Shown: positions 8,794 through 16,980, numbered from the stretch's first letter. The stretch: 64,000 nt of DNA from Mucilaginibacter yixingensis (GCF_041080815.1 NZ_CP160205.1:1240001-1304000); one strand, 5' to 3'. Notes: generated by a model from the sequence alone, not told the origin. Numbers and translations are program-made.

Positions 8794-10272
8794 ATGAATA
8801 AGAAGATATATATCCTTTTGCTGGCAACCGCAACCATTTTTGGCTGCAAGAAGCAATTGGACCAGCAGCCGGTATCAAGCCTGGCAACAACCAATTTTTT
8901 TACTAATAACAATGATTTTTTACAGGGTGTAAATGGCGTATATGCGCAGTTGAAAAGTATTCCAGATCAGTTTTTATGGCTGGGTGAAATGCGTAGCGAT
9001 AACATCAACGCTATATCAGACGGTAACCGCGATTGGGACGGCATCAATAACTTTTCGCCCAATATTACTACGGTTGCCTTCATCAGCAATGCCTGGAAAA
9101 CTAATTACAACGGCATCTTTAACGCCAATACTGTGTTAAAAGCCCTCACCGATAAAAGCAGCGTAATTGGCAACGCATCGCTGGTTACCCGTTATACAGC
9201 GGAGTGCCGCTACCTGCGCGCGTTTTATTATTTCCAGTTACTGCGTTTGTTTGGCGGTGTGCCGGTAATCTCAAGCCCTTTAACAGCCGATGAGGTAAAA
9301 AGCGTGGCCCGCGGTTCGGTAGCAGACGTTTACACATTGATTATTGGCGATCTGCAATATGCAGCCGCCAATCTGCCTGCCTCTTATACCGGCAGTGATG
9401 TAGGTCGTGCCACCTCTTACGCGGCTAAAGGCTTGCTGGGTTTGGTATACCTTACCCGTTCCGGCCCCACTTATAACGTAGCCGGTCCGGGCCTGGCCAG
9501 TAACGAGTATGATAAGGCTTTGGCACAGTTTAATGATATTATTGCCGGCAACCAGTATAGCTTCCTGAGCGACTATACATCGATATTCTCTTACGCTAAT
9601 GAAGATAACAAGGAGGTGATTTTTGATGTACAATACGCCAGCAGCATTAACGGCGCCGGTTTCCCGAGCGATCTGGTTCCGGTAGCTTACTGGACCAGTT
9701 TGGGTATTTCTAACACCTATGGTAACGGTTATGGCTCAAGCTCGTTTGCTGTTACCAATAACCTGAAAACCTCTTATACTTCGGCTGGGACGGATAAGCG
9801 TTATGCTTTTAACGTGGCTACAACTTATACCAGTCCGTTCTTAAAGAAATATATTGATTTGACCAAAAAAGGAACTAGCGGTACAGATTGGCCTATCAAT
9901 TTTATTTTGCTGCGTTATACCGATATTTTGCTGATGAAAGCCGAATGTATATTACACGGAGCCGCCGGTACACAAGCCGATGTTGATGGCATTGTTAATC
10001 AGGTACGCACCAGGGCCGGATTGGGCTCATTAGCCAACGTAAACCTGGCTACGCTGATGGAAGAGCGCCGCCGTGAGTTTGCAGGCGAAGGCTTGCGCTG
10101 GAATGACCTGGTGCGTGAGGGCTTAGCGGTAGACGTGATGAACGCCTGGATCAAGGCAGACGCGGTTACCAATGTTAGTCAGGTAGTGCCTAATTATGTA
10201 ATCTACCCGGTCCCTGCCGCAGAGATACAAACCAAGGCTGGCTTGTACACACAAAACCCGGGATATAATTGA
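8794..10272 (+). CDS. SusD/RagB-family nutrient-binding lipoprotein
   Basis: Surface lipoprotein that caps the SusC barrel and binds the glycan or peptide ligand. 492 residues; a lipobox is visible in the signal peptide (ATIFGCKKQ, lipidated Cys at residue 18). SusD hallmarks are AECRYLRAFYYFQLLRLFGGVPVI, RATSYAAKGLLGLVYLT, the LLRYTDILLMKAE segment, and the C-terminal LMEERRREFAGEGLRWNDLVR. The ligand cannot be deduced. It sits between SusC and the sulfatase with short gaps. Confidence 0.95.
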   Translation: MNKKIYILLLATATIFGCKKQLDQQPVSSLATTNFFTNNNDFLQGVNGVYAQLKSIPDQFLWLGEMRSDNINAISDGNRDWDGINNFSPNITTVAFISNAWKTNYNGIFNANTVLKALTDKSSVIGNASLVTRYTAECRYLRAFYYFQLLRLFGGVPVISSPLTADEVKSVARGSVADVYTLIIGDLQYAAANLPASYTGSDVGRATSYAAKGLLGLVYLTRSGPTYNVAGPGLASNEYDKALAQFNDIIAGNQYSFLSDYTSIFSYANEDNKEVIFDVQYASSINGAGFPSDLVPVAYWTSLGISNTYGNGYGSSSFAVTNNLKTSYTSAGTDKRYAFNVATTYTSPFLKKYIDLTKKGTSGTDWPINFILLRYTDILLMKAECILHGAAGTQADVDGIVNQVRTRAGLGSLANVNLATLMEERRREFAGEGLRWNDLVREGLAVDVMNAWIKADAVTNVSQVVPNYVIYPVPAAEIQTKAGLYTQNPGYN

Positions 10273-10299
10273 TAACTTTAACGCAATAGATTAATGCTT

Positions 10300-11688
10300 A
10301 TGAAATTTGTAAAACGGCTGTTGCTGTTACTTTTAATTGCACCGGCAAGTCTTTTAGCCCAAACTAAACAAAGGCCCAATATTGTATTTATACTGGCTGA
10401 TGATTTAGGGTATGGCGATGTTGGCGTGTACGGTCAGCAGAAAATACTGACACCCAATATTGATGAGTTGGCCAAGGAGGGAACCAAGTTTACCGATTTT
10501 TATGCCGGTGCGCCGGTTTGTTCGCCATCGCGCGGAGCTTTGTTAACCGGTAAGCATACCGGCCATGCCACCATCCGCGGAAACATGACCATTAAAGGCG
10601 GTATTCCGGGTGGTAAAGAGGGTAAGCAGGTTTACCGTCAGGGTTTACTGCCGCAAGAGCAGACCATTGGTAATGTGCTGCGCAATGCTGGCTATACCAC
10701 AGGATTGGTGGGTAAGTGGCATGTGGATGGTTTTGATACCACTGCAACGCCGCTGGCCCACGGCTTTGATTATTTTTATGGTTGGCTGGTAGCTTATGAG
10801 CAAACCTACAGAAGCACTTACTGGCCAGACCAATGGTATCGTAATGGTAAGATGGTGGATATCCCTCAAAATAAAAATGGCCAGAAGCAATACTATACCA
10901 GCGAGATCATCACGGATGACGCTATTGATTTTATTGGCAAACACAAGAACGATAAAAAGCCGTTTTTTGTAATGGTTAACCACTCTAATCCGCACTCGCC
11001 GCTGGACGCGCCGCATAATACCATTTATGAAAATAAAGACTGGACGGCCGATCAGAAAACGTATGCAGCCATGGTAACTTATCTGGATAAATCGGTTGGG
11101 AAGATTAAACAATACCTGATTGATAACGGGTTGGATAAAAACACCATCGTGATCTTTACGTCAGATAATGGTCCGCGGTCTGAGCCTACTAAACAGTTGA
11201 CAGATGTGGCCAACTTCTTTCAGTCTTACGGTCCGCTGCGAGGGTATAAGCGCGATGTTACCGAAGGCGGCATCCGTATACCGCTGGTGGTTTGGGGTAA
11301 AGGCTTGATCAAAGCAGGTGCGGTATCGCATACACCAGGCTACTTTGTAGATTTTATGGCAACTTTTGCGGGCATTGCCAATGGCAAACCTGCCCCAGGT
11401 ACCGATGGCATCAACCTGTATCCGTATTTTCTGAATGCGCAAGCAGCACCGAAAGACCGGTTTTTATACTGGGAGTTTTTTGAAGGCGGCTATGTGCAAG
11501 CCGTGCGATATGGCAACTGGAAAGCTATCATCAGAAACGGAAAGCTGTCACTGTATGATCTGAGTAAAGACATTCATGAAGATCATGACCTGGCTGATGC
11601 CCAGCCGGAGATAGTTAAAAAGGTGCAGGATTACTTGCGCACCAGTCGCACGCCATCGCCTTACTGGCCTTTAGAAGGCGAAAAATAA
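10300..11688 (+). CDS. Secreted sulfatase (type I, formylglycine-dependent)
   Basis: Hydrolyses sulfate esters in the periplasm or at the surface. Signal peptide up to LLAQ; metal-binding DD in FILADDLGYGDVG; the Cys-type signature CSPSRGALLTG, whose Cys must be oxidised to formylglycine; GKWH and TSDNGP metal/sulfate-site motifs; 462 residues. The start is taken at the second ATG (10300), with 10294 possible. It is co-transcribed with SusC/SusD, so the operon probably imports and desulfates a sulfated sugar or aryl sulfate. No maturase (anSME) is present in the window. Confidence 0.92.
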   Translation: MKFVKRLLLLLLIAPASLLAQTKQRPNIVFILADDLGYGDVGVYGQQKILTPNIDELAKEGTKFTDFYAGAPVCSPSRGALLTGKHTGHATIRGNMTIKGGIPGGKEGKQVYRQGLLPQEQTIGNVLRNAGYTTGLVGKWHVDGFDTTATPLAHGFDYFYGWLVAYEQTYRSTYWPDQWYRNGKMVDIPQNKNGQKQYYTSEIITDDAIDFIGKHKNDKKPFFVMVNHSNPHSPLDAPHNTIYENKDWTADQKTYAAMVTYLDKSVGKIKQYLIDNGLDKNTIVIFTSDNGPRSEPTKQLTDVANFFQSYGPLRGYKRDVTEGGIRIPLVVWGKGLIKAGAVSHTPGYFVDFMATFAGIANGKPAPGTDGINLYPYFLNAQAAPKDRFLYWEFFEGGYVQAVRYGNWKAIIRNGKLSLYDLSKDIHEDHDLADAQPEIVKKVQDYLRTSRTPSPYWPLEGEK

Positions 11689-11707
11689 GATCAGGATAAT
11701 ATCAAAT

Positions 11708-11740
11708 AAAGAAGGCCGGACACTATCCGGCCTTCTTTGT
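11708..11740. terminator. Bidirectional terminator between sulfatase and leftward operon
   Basis: Perfect 13-bp stem AAAGAAGGCCGGA/TCCGGCCTTCTTT with a 5-base loop, flanked by A and T runs, placed between convergent genes. Confidence 0.9.
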
Positions 11741-11759
11741 TACAGGACCTGAAAAGAAA

Positions 11760-12338
11760 TCATGACATGGAGGTATAAGACTTAATACGGCGGATAATGG
11801 CCTGTCTAAGACCGATGTCTTTGATATCGCCATCGGTAAATTGCCAACCATCATTGCCTCTTGTTATGGTGGCGTTATAACGGCCATTAATAAATATCAA
11901 AAAAGCATCCCGATTTGCGGTAAGCTTAATCCAGCTTCTGATATGTAAGGCATCGTAACAAAATACCAATGCCGTTTGCGGTCGGCGGGCGTAAATAAAA
12001 GTTTGCTGTCGCGATTGCAGCATATCCAATACCTGTAGTACTTCTTCTTCATTTAGCTGGTTGCCTTGATAGCTCCATTCATAAAGCGTGCTGCCCGTAA
12101 AGCGGATTTCGCCCAGGTAACCCGGCTGTGTTTTTGCGCTCTGCCAGAGATAATGGACATAGCGGTCTAAACGACCGGTTGCGCTATGGGCATCTTCCCC
12201 GGTGTAACCTTCATAAAGCCTGAAGGCATCGGTAGCAATAAAATGGTCGCCCTCTTGCCGGTATATGGGAAAGATCTCCAGCGTAGCAGGATGCTCATTA
12301 TGGCGTATAATTTTTATTAAAGCAGGATTACGAAGCAT
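11760..12338 (-). CDS. Protein of unknown function (192 aa)
   Basis: I do not recognise the family. The sequence is soluble-looking with no signal peptide or membrane segment; notable parts are YEGYTGEDAHSATGRLDRYV, RFTGSTLYEWSYQG and FIYARRPQTALVFCYD. It is the last gene of a leftward unit after the PIG-L deacetylase and a secreted protein, with a 22-base gap, and ends just before a bidirectional terminator. Codon use resembles the neighbours. Confidence 0.6.
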   Translation of the reverse strand: MLRNPALIKIIRHNEHPATLEIFPIYRQEGDHFIATDAFRLYEGYTGEDAHSATGRLDRYVHYLWQSAKTQPGYLGEIRFTGSTLYEWSYQGNQLNEEEVLQVLDMLQSRQQTFIYARRPQTALVFCYDALHIRSWIKLTANRDAFLIFINGRYNATITRGNDGWQFTDGDIKDIGLRQAIIRRIKSYTSMS

Positions 12339-12360
12339 AGATCAATCAGTATATTGTTAA

Positions 12361-13395
12361 TTACTCCTTACTTCTCCCACTGACAGAAAGAATAGCAAGC
12401 GGACTAACCCGCGCGGTGTCTATGTATAACCGGTTCTGGTTGCCGGTATCAGCATTGGCAAACTTGCCCAGCAAAATGCTCTCGCCCGTGGTACCGGGAT
12501 TGTTGCCGCCGCCTAACAGCCATTTACCTTTGGTATCTTTTACCTCAAGACCGGCAAGGTTGGCGGCCTTCAAACCAAAATCGGTACAATTGTTTTTGTT
12601 GAGATGATAAGCCAGGCCGTCATATTGATGTGCCAGTTGCAAGATCTTCTCAAAGCGCCTTTTGGAAATGAACTTGCCAACTATCTCATCCCATGGATAG
12701 GCGGTATCATCGCGCAGGGTAGATGACGATGAGGGCATCAGCGGTGTAGATGATAACGGATTATCTTTCTTCGGCCCGAATCCAAACGAGAGCGTAGCGT
12801 AGGACGAATCGACGTTAAACTTTATCAACGTGATATAAGTATGACCGGTATAGATCAACTTGTGCACTTTGGCTTTGCCGCGCACCGGCTGGCGCACATG
12901 GAATATCATGGCGTAAGCCAATGCTTTTTTGCCATCATTAAACGTCTCCAGAATCTTATCTGAGTGGATGAATTTACTGTTGGTGGTTTGCCGGGTACCT
13001 TGTAGCGGTTGTAACTGAGCTTCTAATATTTGCTGATCCTGTGAAGAGAACGGGAGAGTCTCGTTGGTCAGGCTGTCTGGCGTTAGCGTTTTTAAAAAGC
13101 ATTTCATCGCCAATGGATAAAGCTTCATTCGTGTAAGCAATCCGGCCAGTTTATACAAGTTGTCGCGGTCGGTCTCATTATAAGCAGCATCGCTAACGTC
13201 GAGTTGTTTAAATGCCGTTAATAGCTGCTTGCGGGTGAGTTTGCCGCTCAGCTCTGCAGATGCTGAAGGCGCATCTGTATTGACTGGAAAATGATTCCCT
13301 TCGGTTACAATAGCAGCCAGTTGTTGCTGAGGCTGCGCCAGTAGCGATAGCGGGAATAGCACTGCTAAAAAGGATAACTGTAATAACCTGCTCAT
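12361..13395 (-). CDS. Secreted protein, possible permuted NlpC/P60-like fold
   Basis: 344 residues with a clear signal peptide (LSFLAVLFPLSLLAQ), so exported. The central part has a His in YTGHTYITLIKF and later a Cys in KNNCTDFGLKAANLAG; this His-before-Cys order is what permuted NlpC/P60 or LRAT-like papain folds show. That assignment is inference only. It is the middle gene of the PIG-L operon, 20 bases from the deacetylase stop. A role in cell-wall or amide hydrolysis would fit but is not shown. Confidence 0.55.
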   Translation of the reverse strand: MSRLLQLSFLAVLFPLSLLAQPQQQLAAIVTEGNHFPVNTDAPSASAELSGKLTRKQLLTAFKQLDVSDAAYNETDRDNLYKLAGLLTRMKLYPLAMKCFLKTLTPDSLTNETLPFSSQDQQILEAQLQPLQGTRQTTNSKFIHSDKILETFNDGKKALAYAMIFHVRQPVRGKAKVHKLIYTGHTYITLIKFNVDSSYATLSFGFGPKKDNPLSSTPLMPSSSSTLRDDTAYPWDEIVGKFISKRRFEKILQLAHQYDGLAYHLNKNNCTDFGLKAANLAGLEVKDTKGKWLLGGGNNPGTTGESILLGKFANADTGNQNRLYIDTARVSPLAILSVSGRSKE

Positions 13396-13415
13396 GGCTG
13401 AATGATTTTATGTTT

Positions 13416-14345
13416 TCAGGGTTTTGTTGAAGTCTGGCTTAGCCATTGTTGCTGCACATAAGGCGATTGACTCAGCCGCTCAAACAGCTGCGCCGTTTGA
13501 GCTAGTTTTTCAGGACTGTTGATCTTAAAATACCAGAACTCCTCCAGGTCGCCATCGTTCATCGTCATCTGTGTTGCACCCTGGCTTTTATGGGCGGCCA
13601 GTTCCCAGTTGGCAATAATTTTATAATTGATCTTGTTGCGATAGCTGAAACTAGTGGTACGGTCTACGCTAAAAGATGGTGCTGTTGAAATGGCAGTTGT
13701 GCGTTCATAAGCAGCTAATTGCTTGAACGTTTTCACGTCGTCGGCTTTATTACGCAAGGCTGCGCCTAACACTATCGGACGCTCGTTTGCAGGCAACGAT
13801 GCCACTACATCAAGCGCCAGCAGAGTAGCCGCCTTATGACCGGCATGAGTATCGGCTTCGGGTAAGAGGCAGAATACATAGTTGTAATGATTCTGTATTA
13901 AGAGCTGATGCAGCTGTTGTTTAACGGCTGGTACATGCCAGCTGGTATCCAGAGGTTCATGCTCGTCGGTACTGTAGTGGCTGTCTGCCTGGTTGCCAAA
14001 GTAATAATGACTGATGCCTAAAACCTCGCCCGCTTCATGTAATTCCTTTTTGCGGATAGCCGGCAGATTTTTCCGGGCATCAGCGGCATCGGTAAGTTTA
14101 AGCCCATAATACTGCTCGGCAAGGGTTGAATAACGGTAACCGGCTTCGCCATTAGTAATTACAAACAGATCTACCTGGCCATGTTGTTCTTTTGCTAGCT
14201 TGTATAAGGTTACAGATAACATGCTTTCATCATCCGGATGGGCAATAATTACCAGGGTTTTTAAAGGTGTTTGGGCGTGGGCGTTATATTGGATGATTCC
14301 CAAAAAGACAAAGAGAATCAGTAGCTGATACTTTTTCGGTTTCAT
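13416..14345 (-). CDS. Secreted PIG-L/LmbE-family deacetylase
   Basis: Zinc-dependent N-deacetylase family acting on N-acetylglucosamine-type substrates; relatives act in glycolipid, mycothiol and bacillithiol metabolism. The zinc motif HPDDE appears in VIIAHPDDESML near residue 35, with a further His in EADTHAGHKAA. A signal peptide (LLILFVFLGIIQYNAHAQ) makes it extracytoplasmic, which argues against a direct BshB role. I choose the ATG at 14345 because the longer frame starts with TTG. The gene lies downstream of a poly-Cys leader ORF (14418-14462) and a good promoter, suggesting control by cysteine supply. Confidence 0.85.
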   Translation of the reverse strand: MKPKKYQLLILFVFLGIIQYNAHAQTPLKTLVIIAHPDDESMLSVTLYKLAKEQHGQVDLFVITNGEAGYRYSTLAEQYYGLKLTDAADARKNLPAIRKKELHEAGEVLGISHYYFGNQADSHYSTDEHEPLDTSWHVPAVKQQLHQLLIQNHYNYVFCLLPEADTHAGHKAATLLALDVVASLPANERPIVLGAALRNKADDVKTFKQLAAYERTTAISTAPSFSVDRTTSFSYRNKINYKIIANWELAAHKSQGATQMTMNDGDLEEFWYFKINSPEKLAQTAQLFERLSQSPYVQQQWLSQTSTKP

Positions 14346-14417
14346 AACCGGAGACAATTAAATGATTAACGATTGGATTAAAGAAGACTTAAAGAAGGGC
14401 TGGAGCGCCCCGATGGA

Positions 14418-14462
14418 TCAACAGCAACAACAACCATGTGCCGCCTGCTGGTTAGGCGACAT
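14418..14462 (-). CDS. Poly-Cys leader ORF upstream of the PIG-L operon
   Basis: A 14-codon ORF, MSPNQQAAHGCCCC, reading leftward from ATG 14462 to TGA 14418-14420, ending in four consecutive Cys codons. It lies about 55 bases downstream of the predicted transcription start and 72 bases before the PIG-L ATG. Runs of a single amino-acid codon at the end of a leader ORF are the hallmark of ribosome-mediated attenuation; poly-Cys leaders of this kind are known from mycobacterial sulfur operons. No obvious terminator follows, so control may be translational. A second poly-Cys ORF precedes the dioxygenase gene. Confidence 0.6.
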   Translation of the reverse strand: MSPNQQAAHGCCCC

Positions 14463-14522
14463 ATAGAAAAATGATTGTTTGTTTGAATGATCAGTCATCT
14501 GCTTAAAATCGATGCTACAATA

Positions 14523-14583
14523 CAAACGTAGTGGATAGATCTCGCTTTTCAAAATAAATCTATAAATACTAGAGGCTTTGTAG
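14523..14583 (-). promoter_or_regulatory. Promoter of the PIG-L operon with upstream CTA...TAG element
   Basis: On the minus strand TTTG (14553-14550), 19 bases, then TACGTTTG (14530-14523) match the Bacteroidota -33/-7 consensus and spacing. Just upstream is CTACAAAGCCTCTAG (14583-14569), similar to the 15-mers before the SusC and dioxygenase genes; TTTATAGATTTA also overlaps here. Confidence 0.65.
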
Positions 14584-14702
14584 TATTTATGATAATTTTA
14601 TAGAACTACAGAAGCTTAGACGCGAATCAATGATCCGTTTAACGATATGGTTAAAGTGATAACTAACATAGAAGCTATGCATCAAATTCATAATCTTGCA
14701 TC

Positions 14703-15497
14703 ATGGTAAAATCAGAAGAATACGCGTTGGTAACAGGGGCAAGTAGCGGTATTGGCAGAGAGATTGCACTGCAATTGGCCGCAAGAGGTTACTCGTTGCT
14801 GCTAACGTCGCGCTCAATTGATGGGTTAGAACAGCTTGCTGCCCAAGTTAAAGAGCGTTACGCCGTTAATGCGTTGTGCTTCGCTGCGGATCTTGCTGAT
14901 CCTGATGCTGTGACCAGGCTTGCTGCCTGGTGTAAGGAAGTAACATCCTCACTAGCAGTACTCATTAATAACGCAGGCTACGGTTTATGGGGCAATTTTG
15001 ATCAGCTGGAACTGCGCGATCAGCAGCATATGTTACAGTTAAACATTGGTGCGGTCATTGGTTTAACGCATCAGCTCCTGCCGTTGCTTAAGCAGCAGCC
15101 TAATGCTTATATTATGAATGTGGCCAGCACGGCAGCTTATCAGTCTGTACCTACACTGACGGTGTATGCGGCAACTAAGGCTTTTGTACTTAACTATAGC
15201 CGCGGCCTGCGCCTGGAGCTGGAGGGCTTAAATATTTACGTAACATGCCTTTGTCCAGGCCCTACAGCAACCGGTTTTGCTGAGCGAGCAGGTATGGCTG
15301 CATTGGCAGAGCTGGCAGATAAGTTTAATATGCAACCACAGGAGGTAGCCGCCGCAGGATTAAAAGGGTTATTTGGAAAGAAAGCAGAAGTTGTGCCCGG
15401 TGGGCTCAACCGAGTTTCCGCCTGGGGTGCCCGGCATCTCCCTAAATCATGGATAGAGGGGATATCTGCAAAACTATATAAGGTTAAAAACAGATAG
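14703..15497 (+). CDS. Short-chain dehydrogenase/reductase (SDR)
   Basis: NAD(P)-dependent oxidoreductase, 264 residues, classical SDR length. Cofactor motif TGASSGIG (residues 11-18), the NNAG motif in LINNAGYG, catalytic Ser in NVASTAAY, and the Tyr-Lys pair in VYAATKAF. The LCPGPTATGFAERAGM segment is typical of the DltE/YqjQ-like subgroup. The substrate is unknown. It is a single-gene unit on the plus strand between two leftward units, ending at a strong terminator. Confidence 0.92.
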   Translation: MVKSEEYALVTGASSGIGREIALQLAARGYSLLLTSRSIDGLEQLAAQVKERYAVNALCFAADLADPDAVTRLAAWCKEVTSSLAVLINNAGYGLWGNFDQLELRDQQHMLQLNIGAVIGLTHQLLPLLKQQPNAYIMNVASTAAYQSVPTLTVYAATKAFVLNYSRGLRLELEGLNIYVTCLCPGPTATGFAERAGMAALAELADKFNMQPQEVAAAGLKGLFGKKAEVVPGGLNRVSAWGARHLPKSWIEGISAKLYKVKNR

Positions 15498-15517
15498 TTA
15501 GATCTGGTTTAAAAAGT

Positions 15518-15544
15518 AAAGCCCCTGATGGGCAGGGGCTTTTA
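15518..15544 (+). terminator. Rho-independent terminator after the SDR gene
   Basis: 10-bp stem AAAGCCCCTG/CAGGGGCTTT, 5-base loop, short T tail. Confidence 0.88.
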
Positions 15545-15587
15545 CTAACCAAATATAAACCTAAAGATGAGAGAGATGTGTAATTTG

Positions 15588-15659
15588 AGGTGTGAGAACG
15601 GATTCGAACCGTTGTGAAGAGTTTTGCAGACTCCCGCCTTACCACTCGGCCACTCCACC
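15588..15659 (-). tRNA. tRNA-Cys (GCA) with an extra base in the acceptor stem
   Basis: On the minus strand: anticodon stem GGAGT/ACTCT with loop CTGCAAA (anticodon GCA), T arm AACGG-TTCGAAT-CCGTT, discriminator T as expected for Cys, no CCA encoded. The 3' acceptor strand reads CTCACACC against GGTGGAG on the 5' side; pairing is perfect only if one A is bulged (CTC-A-CACC). That extra base is unusual and could be a real variant or a sequence error. Confidence 0.88.
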
Positions 15660-15683
15660 TGCTCATATTTTATTTATGCATCA

Positions 15684-15782
15684 TTAAGCGGAGGCATGAA
15701 TTACGCTTGTGGGCTTTAGATCTTCAGTTGAGTTCCTGCTGCGTCTGCGCAGCAGATAACCAATAATCAACGCTATAATCAT
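15684..15782 (-). CDS. Possible small membrane peptide after the dioxygenase gene
   Basis: A 32-codon ORF that starts 4 bases after the dioxygenase stop codon. It encodes a short hydrophobic N-terminus followed by positive charges (MIIALIIGYLLRRRSRN) and a polar tail ending TSVIHASA, the pattern of small single-span membrane proteins. It is too short for ordinary ORF calling. Support is only its close coupling to the upstream gene and its amino-acid pattern, so it may be chance. Confidence 0.35.
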   Translation of the reverse strand: MIIALIIGYLLRRRSRNSTEDLKPTSVIHASA

Positions 15783-15786
15783 ATCA

Positions 15787-16593
15787 TTATCCTACGATAC
15801 CTGCAAAACGTTGATAAAATGCGGTTGGACTTTCAGCGTGCTTAGGCGCATATTTACCACCGATGATAGGTATGTAGATCACCCTCCGGCGACTTTCGGG
15901 CCCCGAAACCAGCGATTGCGCTACCCGGTGCCAAAGCCTGCCATCGTGAATGGTCAGATCGCCTGCTTCCGGAGCAATAGCAACCTCGTTGTCGTCGGCA
16001 TCATTATCCAGGAAATAGCGTTTCTTGAAGAGTAATTGATAAAGGTTTTGCTGATGAGTGCCAGGCAATATTCTTAAGCCACCGTTTTCGGGTTTTAAAG
16101 TGTTTAGATGGATGCCAACGTTAAGCATAGGGTTTAGCCTGGTGCCATGAAATACATCTCTAAGCCCATCCGTATGCCATCCCATTTTGGTAAAACTGCT
16201 ATTTGAGGCATTTATGTAATGATTAAACACCATCCCGTCCTTTTCATCGGTGCCCAGACGGGCTTCTGATCCTGCAAGTTGTAGTAGTGTATGGAAACGT
16301 GGATCTGCTGCAAGCGCCTCCAGTACAGGGTGCTGCTGATTAATAAAGGCAAAGCGTTGCACAATGGGGCTGCCATCTACATCTTTTCCAAATTTTATGG
16401 GTACGCCATTAACTTTTTTGACATCCTCGGCCAACCAGCGCTGCTGAACTTCTTCTGAGGCCCGGATGATGGAGTTGACAGTATCCTGAGAAATGAAATT
16501 TTTGAAATGTATAAAGCCGTATTCATTAAAAAAACGACGCTGTTCGTTACTGATGGTTTGTCCTAAAACAAACCTGGTATAATTCTTTAACAT
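15787..16593 (-). CDS. Phytanoyl-CoA dioxygenase (PhyH) family Fe(II)/2-oxoglutarate oxygenase
   Basis: Non-haem iron oxygenase of 268 residues. The iron triad is visible as His-x-Asp in GWHTDGLRD and a distal His in LWHRVAQ; the 2-oxoglutarate Arg is in ESRRRVIYIP. Other typical parts are FINQQHPVLEALAADPRFHT and GLRILPGTHQ. The substrate is not deducible; alkyl sulfates, taurine-like compounds and quorum-type lipids are among those used by relatives. A poly-Cys leader ORF ends 43 bases upstream of its start, suggesting cysteine-responsive expression and, by inference, a sulfur-related role. Confidence 0.87.
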   Translation of the reverse strand: MLKNYTRFVLGQTISNEQRRFFNEYGFIHFKNFISQDTVNSIIRASEEVQQRWLAEDVKKVNGVPIKFGKDVDGSPIVQRFAFINQQHPVLEALAADPRFHTLLQLAGSEARLGTDEKDGMVFNHYINASNSSFTKMGWHTDGLRDVFHGTRLNPMLNVGIHLNTLKPENGGLRILPGTHQQNLYQLLFKKRYFLDNDADDNEVAIAPEAGDLTIHDGRLWHRVAQSLVSGPESRRRVIYIPIIGGKYAPKHAESPTAFYQRFAGIVG

Positions 16594-16636
16594 GGTAAAA
16601 AAGGGTAATAGAAAATAATGTTGTTACTAAGAGAAG

Positions 16637-16669
16637 TTATCGGGGGCGACAACAGCAGCAACAACACAT
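16637..16669 (-). CDS. Poly-Cys leader ORF upstream of the dioxygenase gene
   Basis: A ten-codon ORF on the minus strand, MCCCCCCRPR, with six consecutive Cys codons directly after the start. It is preceded by GGAGG about 20 bases upstream and followed after 43 bases by the dioxygenase ATG. The density of a rare amino acid is hard to explain by chance. It resembles the cysteine-sensing leaders of mycobacterial sulfur operons and pairs with the ORF at 14418-14462. No intrinsic terminator separates it from the gene, so translational coupling or RNA access is the likelier mechanism. Confidence 0.68.
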   Translation of the reverse strand: MCCCCCCRPR

Positions 16670-16729
16670 GACCCTTGTTGGGAAGGATACCTCCGGGAGG
16701 CTATTGGGCGATATGTTAAGAAATGTTTT

Positions 16730-16759
16730 CAATGTATATAAATCCTATAGATTTAATAG
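16730..16759 (-). promoter_or_regulatory. CTATTAAATCTATAG element and promoter-like box before the dioxygenase gene
   Basis: On the minus strand the 15-mer CTATTAAATCTATAG (16759-16745) is followed after 6 bases by TATACATTG, a poor match to TAnnTTTG. The same arrangement (15-mer, 7 bases, TATATTTG) precedes the SusC operon at 5138-5167. Confidence 0.5.
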
Positions 16760-16941
16760 ACGTTTCAAATATAGGCGAATGTTATATTAGTTTCCAAATA
16801 AAATATAACTTTTTTGATCGACTGATAGCGGGATTCAGAAATGGCTTTTTCTTTTATAACTACAGATCTAGGTTACCCTGCGTTAATGTTCTGATTAATA
16901 AGGTGCTGGAGAAAAATATTCTTTTAAGGTTGATTTTTGTC

Positions 16942-16971
16942 TTGATAATGCATTTTATTGCACTATATTCG
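16942..16971 (+). promoter_or_regulatory. Promoter of the tRNA-Pro gene
   Basis: TTG (16942-16944), 19 bases, then TATATTCG (16964-16971), a Bacteroidota-type promoter placed just before the tRNA. Confidence 0.65.
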
Positions 16972-16980
16972 CGGCCCCTT

